Below, in pieces: positions 39,187-41,832 of a stretch of DNA of 41,832 nt. The stretch spans positions 1 to 41,832 of the forward strand of contig JALSSV010000075.1 of assembly GCA_026984045.1 (NCBI GenBank), written 5' to 3'. Origin of the DNA: Chromatiales bacterium. GTDB lineage: Bacteria; Pseudomonadota; Gammaproteobacteria; UBA6429; Thiohalophilaceae. Under the pieces are notes generated by a model. It saw only the letters and a list, made by a program, of their open reading frames with translations. It searched no databases and was not told where the DNA came from. The first letter of the stretch is position 1. Each line of letters opens with the position of its first letter. The position numbers and the translations under genes are program-made.

Positions 39187-39282
39187 TCTGAAGCAGGAAT
39201 TGGTCTAGACTGCCTCCAAACCGCTTCCCAAGCCTCGAAATTTCGTGTTTAATTGCGCCTTTTGCGAGGAACGCCGGGCGAA

Positions 39283-40509
39283 ATGGCGCTAATTGTCCAG
39301 AAATACGGTGGAACTTCCGTTGGCACCGTCGACAAGATCGAACGGGTCGCCGAGAAGCTGATCGCCGCCCGGGAGGCGGGCAACGACGTGGTCGTGGTGG
39401 TCTCGGCCATGTCAGGCGAGACCAACCGTCTCATCGAACTGGCCCACCGGATCGCCGAGCACCCGGATCCGCGTGAGTACGACGTGCTGGTCTCCACCGG
39501 GGAGCAGGTGACGATCGCCCTTCTGAGCATGGCGCTCAAGAAGCGGGGCTGTCCGGCGGTTTCCTACACCGGCTCCCAGGTTCACATCCTGACCGATGAT
39601 GCCCACACCAAGGCGCGGATCCTGGACATCGACGAAAGCCGGATCCGCGCGGATCTCGAGGCGGGACGGGTCGTGGTGGTGGCCGGATTCCAGGGCCGCG
39701 ACGAACACGGCAACATCACCACCCTGGGGCGAGGCGGTTCGGATACCACGGCGGTGGCGCTGGCCGCGGCGCTCAAAGCGGACGAATGTCAGATTTACAC
39801 TGATGTGGATGGGGTGTATACCACGGATCCCAGGGTCGTGCCCAATGCCCGCCGACTCGAACGCATCACCTTCGAGGAAATGCTGGAAATGGCCAGCCTC
39901 GGCTCCAAGGTGCTGCAGATCCGATCCGTGGAATTCGCCGGAAAGTACAACGTCCGCCTGCGGGTGCTGTCTGCCTTCGAAGACGGCCCCGGAACGCTGA
40001 TTACTTTCGAGGAAGAGAACATGGAAAACCCGGTCATTTCGGGCATTGCCTTCAACCGCGACGAGGCCAAGCTCACCATCCTCGGTGTGCCGGATCAACC
40101 GGGTGTCGCCCACCGTATCCTCGGCCCCATCGGCGAGGCCAACATCGAGGTGGACATGATCATCCAGAACGTGGGTGCCGACGGCACGACCGATTTCACC
40201 TTCACCGTGCATCGCAACGACTACGAGCGCGCACTGGGCATCCTCACCCGCACTGCCGGTGAACTCGGTGCCCGGGAAGTGGTCGGAGACGACACCATCG
40301 TCAAGATCTCCCTGGTCGGCGTCGGCATGCGTTCCCATGCCGGGATCGCCAGCACCATGTTCAAGGCCCTGGCTGACGAGGGAATCAACATCCGCATGAT
40401 CTCCACGTCCGAGATCAAGATCTCCGTGGTGGTGGACGAAAAGTATCTGGAACTTGGCGTGCGCACCCTGCACGACGCCTTCCATCTGGAACAGGCGCCT
40501 GCGGCCTGA
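39283..40509 (+). CDS. lysC: Aspartate kinase LysC
   Basis: Aspartokinase catalyses the first step towards lysine, threonine and methionine. From ATG 39283 it has 408 residues. The kinase domain opens with [23 protein letters not shown] and contains [26 protein letters not shown]; two ACT domains (about 265-408) should bind lysine or threonine for feedback control. A longer start at 39253 is in frame but lacks conservation. The location between alaS and csrA is as in Pseudomonas. An internal start for a separate small subunit is likely (see 40021-40509). Confidence 0.95.
   Translation: MALIVQKYGGTSVGTVDKIERVAEKLIAAREAGNDVVVVVSAMSGETNRLIELAHRIAEHPDPREYDVLVSTGEQVTIALLSMALKKRGCPAVSYTGSQVHILTDDAHTKARILDIDESRIRADLEAGRVVVVAGFQGRDEHGNITTLGRGGSDTTAVALAAALKADECQIYTDVDGVYTTDPRVVPNARRLERITFEEMLEMASLGSKVLQIRSVEFAGKYNVRLRVLSAFEDGPGTLITFEEENMENPVISGIAFNRDEAKLTILGVPDQPGVAHRILGPIGEANIEVDMIIQNVGADGTTDFTFTVHRNDYERALGILTRTAGELGAREVVGDDTIVKISLVGVGMRSHAGIASTMFKALADEGINIRMISTSEIKISVVVDEKYLELGVRTLHDAFHLEQAPAA
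40021..40509 (+). CDS. Probable internal translation start giving the aspartokinase beta subunit
   Basis: ATG 40021 lies in frame within lysC, at the start of the ACT region ([20 protein letters not shown]). It is preceded by GAGGA (40009-40013), seven bases upstream. Translation would give a 162-residue protein holding both ACT domains. Aspartokinases of the alpha2-beta2 type in Bacillus, Corynebacterium and Thermus make such a subunit from an in-frame start. Here this is inferred from the ribosome site and position. Confidence 0.5.
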   Translation: MENPVISGIAFNRDEAKLTILGVPDQPGVAHRILGPIGEANIEVDMIIQNVGADGTTDFTFTVHRNDYERALGILTRTAGELGAREVVGDDTIVKISLVGVGMRSHAGIASTMFKALADEGINIRMISTSEIKISVVVDEKYLELGVRTLHDAFHLEQAPAA

Positions 40510-40649
40510 CATCGAGCTTCAACGCAGGAAGGAAGCAGAGCATTAAAGATTCGAACCATCCTGACGATAGTACAAGGGAGCGTGCCCAGACAGCTTTTGC
40601 AAGGGATCGCACCGGCAGGAAATTCAGCAAAAACCAGGAGAGAAAATTC

Positions 40650-40847
40650 ATGTTGATTCTGACACGTCGAGTGGGCGAAACGCTCATGATTGGAGACGAG
40701 GTTTCCGTAACCGTCCTGGGCGTCAAGGGCAATCAGGTCCGGATTGGCGTCAATGCGCCGCGCGAGGTCTCCGTGCATCGCGAAGAGATCTATGAGCGCA
40801 TCAAGCAGGAAAAACAGCAGGGCGGCGGCGAGGAAGGCAACGAGTAA
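40650..40847 (+). CDS. csrA: Carbon storage regulator CsrA
   Basis: CsrA is a small RNA-binding translational regulator. The 65-residue protein begins [20 protein letters not shown] and has the RNA-binding region [19 protein letters not shown] with the key Arg near 44. GGAGAG upstream serves ATG 40650. It has its own 140-base leader after lysC, where a promoter should lie. The C-terminal tail is Gly/Glu-rich. Confidence 0.97.
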   Translation: MLILTRRVGETLMIGDEVSVTVLGVKGNQVRIGVNAPREVSVHREEIYERIKQEKQQGGGEEGNE

Positions 40848-41019
40848 GCGCGCGGCAACGCGCTGCCGGTCACGCTTTCCGCCGTGCCGGCACTTTGACC
40901 CCCCACACCGACCGAACTCCGCGGACCGGCACGCCCGCCGGTCCACGCCCTCACCGGAATGTGGCCCCCGGATCTGGCAATCGGCCCGCCCATTTAGTAT
41001 CCTTCCGCCCTCGAACACC

Positions 41020-41112
41020 GGAGAGATGGCCGAGAGGCTGAAGGCGCTCCCCTGCTAAGGGAGTATGGGGTGAATAGCTCCATCGAGGGTTCGAATCCCT
41101 CTCTCTCCGCCA
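41020..41112 (+). tRNA. tRNA-Ser (anticodon GCT)
   Basis: The 7-bp acceptor stem is GGAGAGA (41020-41026) with TCTCTCC (41102-41108), discriminator G and encoded CCA. The anticodon stem CTCCC/GGGAG encloses the loop CTGCTAA with anticodon GCT at 41054-41056. A long variable arm and the T arm GAGGGTTCGAATCCCTC complete a class II tRNA for AGC/AGU serine codons. csrA upstream and tRNA-Arg downstream are the conserved neighbours. Confidence 0.97.
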
Positions 41113-41156
41113 TCCAAACGAAACAGGCCCCGTTCCGGGGCCTGTTTCGTTTGGAT
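41112..41156 (+). terminator. Very strong hairpin immediately after tRNA-Ser
   Basis: A 20-bp perfect stem (41112-41131 with 41137-41156) and a five-base loop GTTCC begin at the last base of the encoded CCA. The stem ends in TTTCGTTTGG, a partial U-tract. It could terminate transcription or guide 3' processing. Confidence 0.75.
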
Positions 41157-41421
41157 TCGCTGACCAGAAGGGTTCGAACCCTCGATTTCAAAATGGCGGG
41201 TTCGACGAGCGGCGCAGCCGCGCAGAACAGGGGAGCGCAGCGACGCTGGCCCCGAAGGGGTGAGGTCCGCAGGGCCGAATAATCCCTCTCTCCGAGTGGC
41301 GAGGGCCGAGGATTTTGCTTGCCAGTGCAGGGAGAAATGGCGTATATTTCGCCTCCCGGACGACATCGAGCCTGGCCGGTTTTCCTCGCCTCTCGTCCCT
41401 CGTCCATCGCCACTTTCCATA
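41157..41421 (+). other. Spacer between tRNA-Ser and tRNA-Arg with tRNA-like fragments and repeats
   Basis: This spacer holds a T-arm-like GGGTTCGAACCC (about 41169-41180) and, further on, AATCCCTCTCTCCG (41281-41294), which resembles the 3' end of the preceding tRNA-Ser. GA-rich units such as GAGTGGCGAGGGCCGAGG (41294-41311) have a loosely complementary partner near 41384-41412, as in the repeat islands at 14086 and 20668. No gene is seen. Confidence 0.5.
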
Positions 41422-41498
41422 GCGCCCGTAGCTCAGCTGGATAGAGTACCTGGCTACGAACCAGGCGGTCGCACGTTCGAATCGTGCCGGGCGCGCCA
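41422..41498 (+). tRNA. tRNA-Arg (anticodon ACG)
   Basis: The acceptor stem is GCGCCCG (41422-41428) with CGGGCGC (41488-41494), discriminator G and encoded CCA. The anticodon stem CCTGG/CCAGG holds the loop CTACGAA with ACG at 41456-41458, read as ICG after deamination. The T arm contains GTTCGAATC. The gene appears intact although an integrase gene abuts its 3' end. Confidence 0.97.
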
Positions 41499-41529
41499 TT
41501 TTTACAAGAAAATACAAGCGGTTATGGTG

Positions 41530-41832
41530 TTATCCGGCCGCTTGTTCCTTCTCATCCTCTCCATGTGTGCCCAAAAATGTGCTAGTAACAGCGCAGATTT
41601 GGGAAATGTTATCCGCGTATTCCGCCAAGTGCTCTGCTGACAAATGGGCATAGCGTTGAACCATCGAGTAGCATGACCACCCGCCAAGTTCCTGCAAGAC
41701 ATGTAGCGGTGTGCCGTTCTGCACATGCCACGATGCCCATGTGTGGCGCAAGTCGTGCCAACGAAAGTCTTCGATACCAGCACGATCCAACGCTTGCCTC
41801 CAAGCACGGGTGTTCGCTTTGTCCACCGGTCG
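41530..41832 (-). CDS. Phage-type tyrosine integrase, C-terminal part (partial, runs off the window)
   Basis: About 100 residues of a tyrosine recombinase are visible; the frame stays open to the right edge. The catalytic motif [15 protein letters not shown] gives the His and Arg, LQELGGWS carries Trp at the third His/Trp position, and MVQRYAHLS the nucleophilic Tyr. It differs from XerD in this window and resembles integrases of prophages and genomic islands. Its stop lies 31 bases from the 3' end of tRNA-Arg, the usual place for such elements to insert. Confidence 0.88.
   Translation of the reverse strand, partial: RPVDKANTRAWRQALDRAGIEDFRWHDLRHTWASWHVQNGTPLHVLQELGGWSCYSMVQRYAHLSAEHLAEYADNISQICAVTSTFLGTHGEDEKEQAAG

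Noticed and set aside
39187-39282. Lysine riboswitch before lysC
   Set aside because: The gap is only 96 bases, too short for a lysine riboswitch, and none of its helices is visible.

Overview
The window is GC-rich chromosomal DNA of a gammaproteobacterium. The basis is gene order and protein content, not a search. Four conserved gammaproteobacterial blocks are present: yfjD-ypjD beside ffh-rpsP-rimM-trmD-rplS; xerD-dsbC; mutS-fdxA; and pncC-thpR-recA-recX-alaS-lysC-csrA followed by tRNA-Ser(GCT) and tRNA-Arg(ACG). The density of short palindromic intergenic repeats and the gene content would suit a Chromatiales/Ectothiorhodospiraceae-like lineage, but that placement is a guess.

Layout. Positions 1-4110: end of an exporter operon of the YbhGFSR type (tail of an adaptor, two separate ATPases, two permeases). 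4354-7838: a secreted alkylsulfatase-like metallo-hydrolase, then a DUF3302/HlyD pair (YiaW/YiaV-like). 8039-12663: a methyltransferase, an outer-membrane barrel protein on the minus strand, and a plus-strand cluster of an Ig-like lipoprotein, a secreted subtilisin-like protease and a small lipoprotein resembling the protease's own propeptide. 12718-17775: radA, an FHA/PilZ signalling pair, a CNNM/CBS transporter (YfjD) and YpjD. 18095-22985: a class II cyclic-nucleotide phosphodiesterase and the SRP/ribosome/tRNA-modification block. 23003-28644: a TPR protein, a FliL-like exported protein, ogt, xerD, dsbC and an acetyltransferase-like protein. 28687-32899 (minus): a CnoX-like thioredoxin-TPR protein, fdxA and mutS. 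33126-40847: a PilZ protein, a small unknown ORF, and pncC to csrA. 41020-41832: two tRNAs and the end of a phage-type integrase next to tRNA-Arg, marking the edge of an integrated element.

Most genes are housekeeping. The least explained material is intergenic: (i) a 165-bp run of five back-to-back hairpins bounded by 17-bp inverted ends (18879-19043); (ii) two copies of a long palindromic element (19121-19232 and 30064-30227) with a conserved core but different outer arms that are each self-complementary; (iii) a nested inverted repeat of three different repeat types between radA and the PilZ gene (14100-14438), with a related island after ffh. The best protein-level lead is the protease paired with a free-standing propeptide-like lipoprotein.

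Functions rest on recognised motifs and synteny; no database search was possible.
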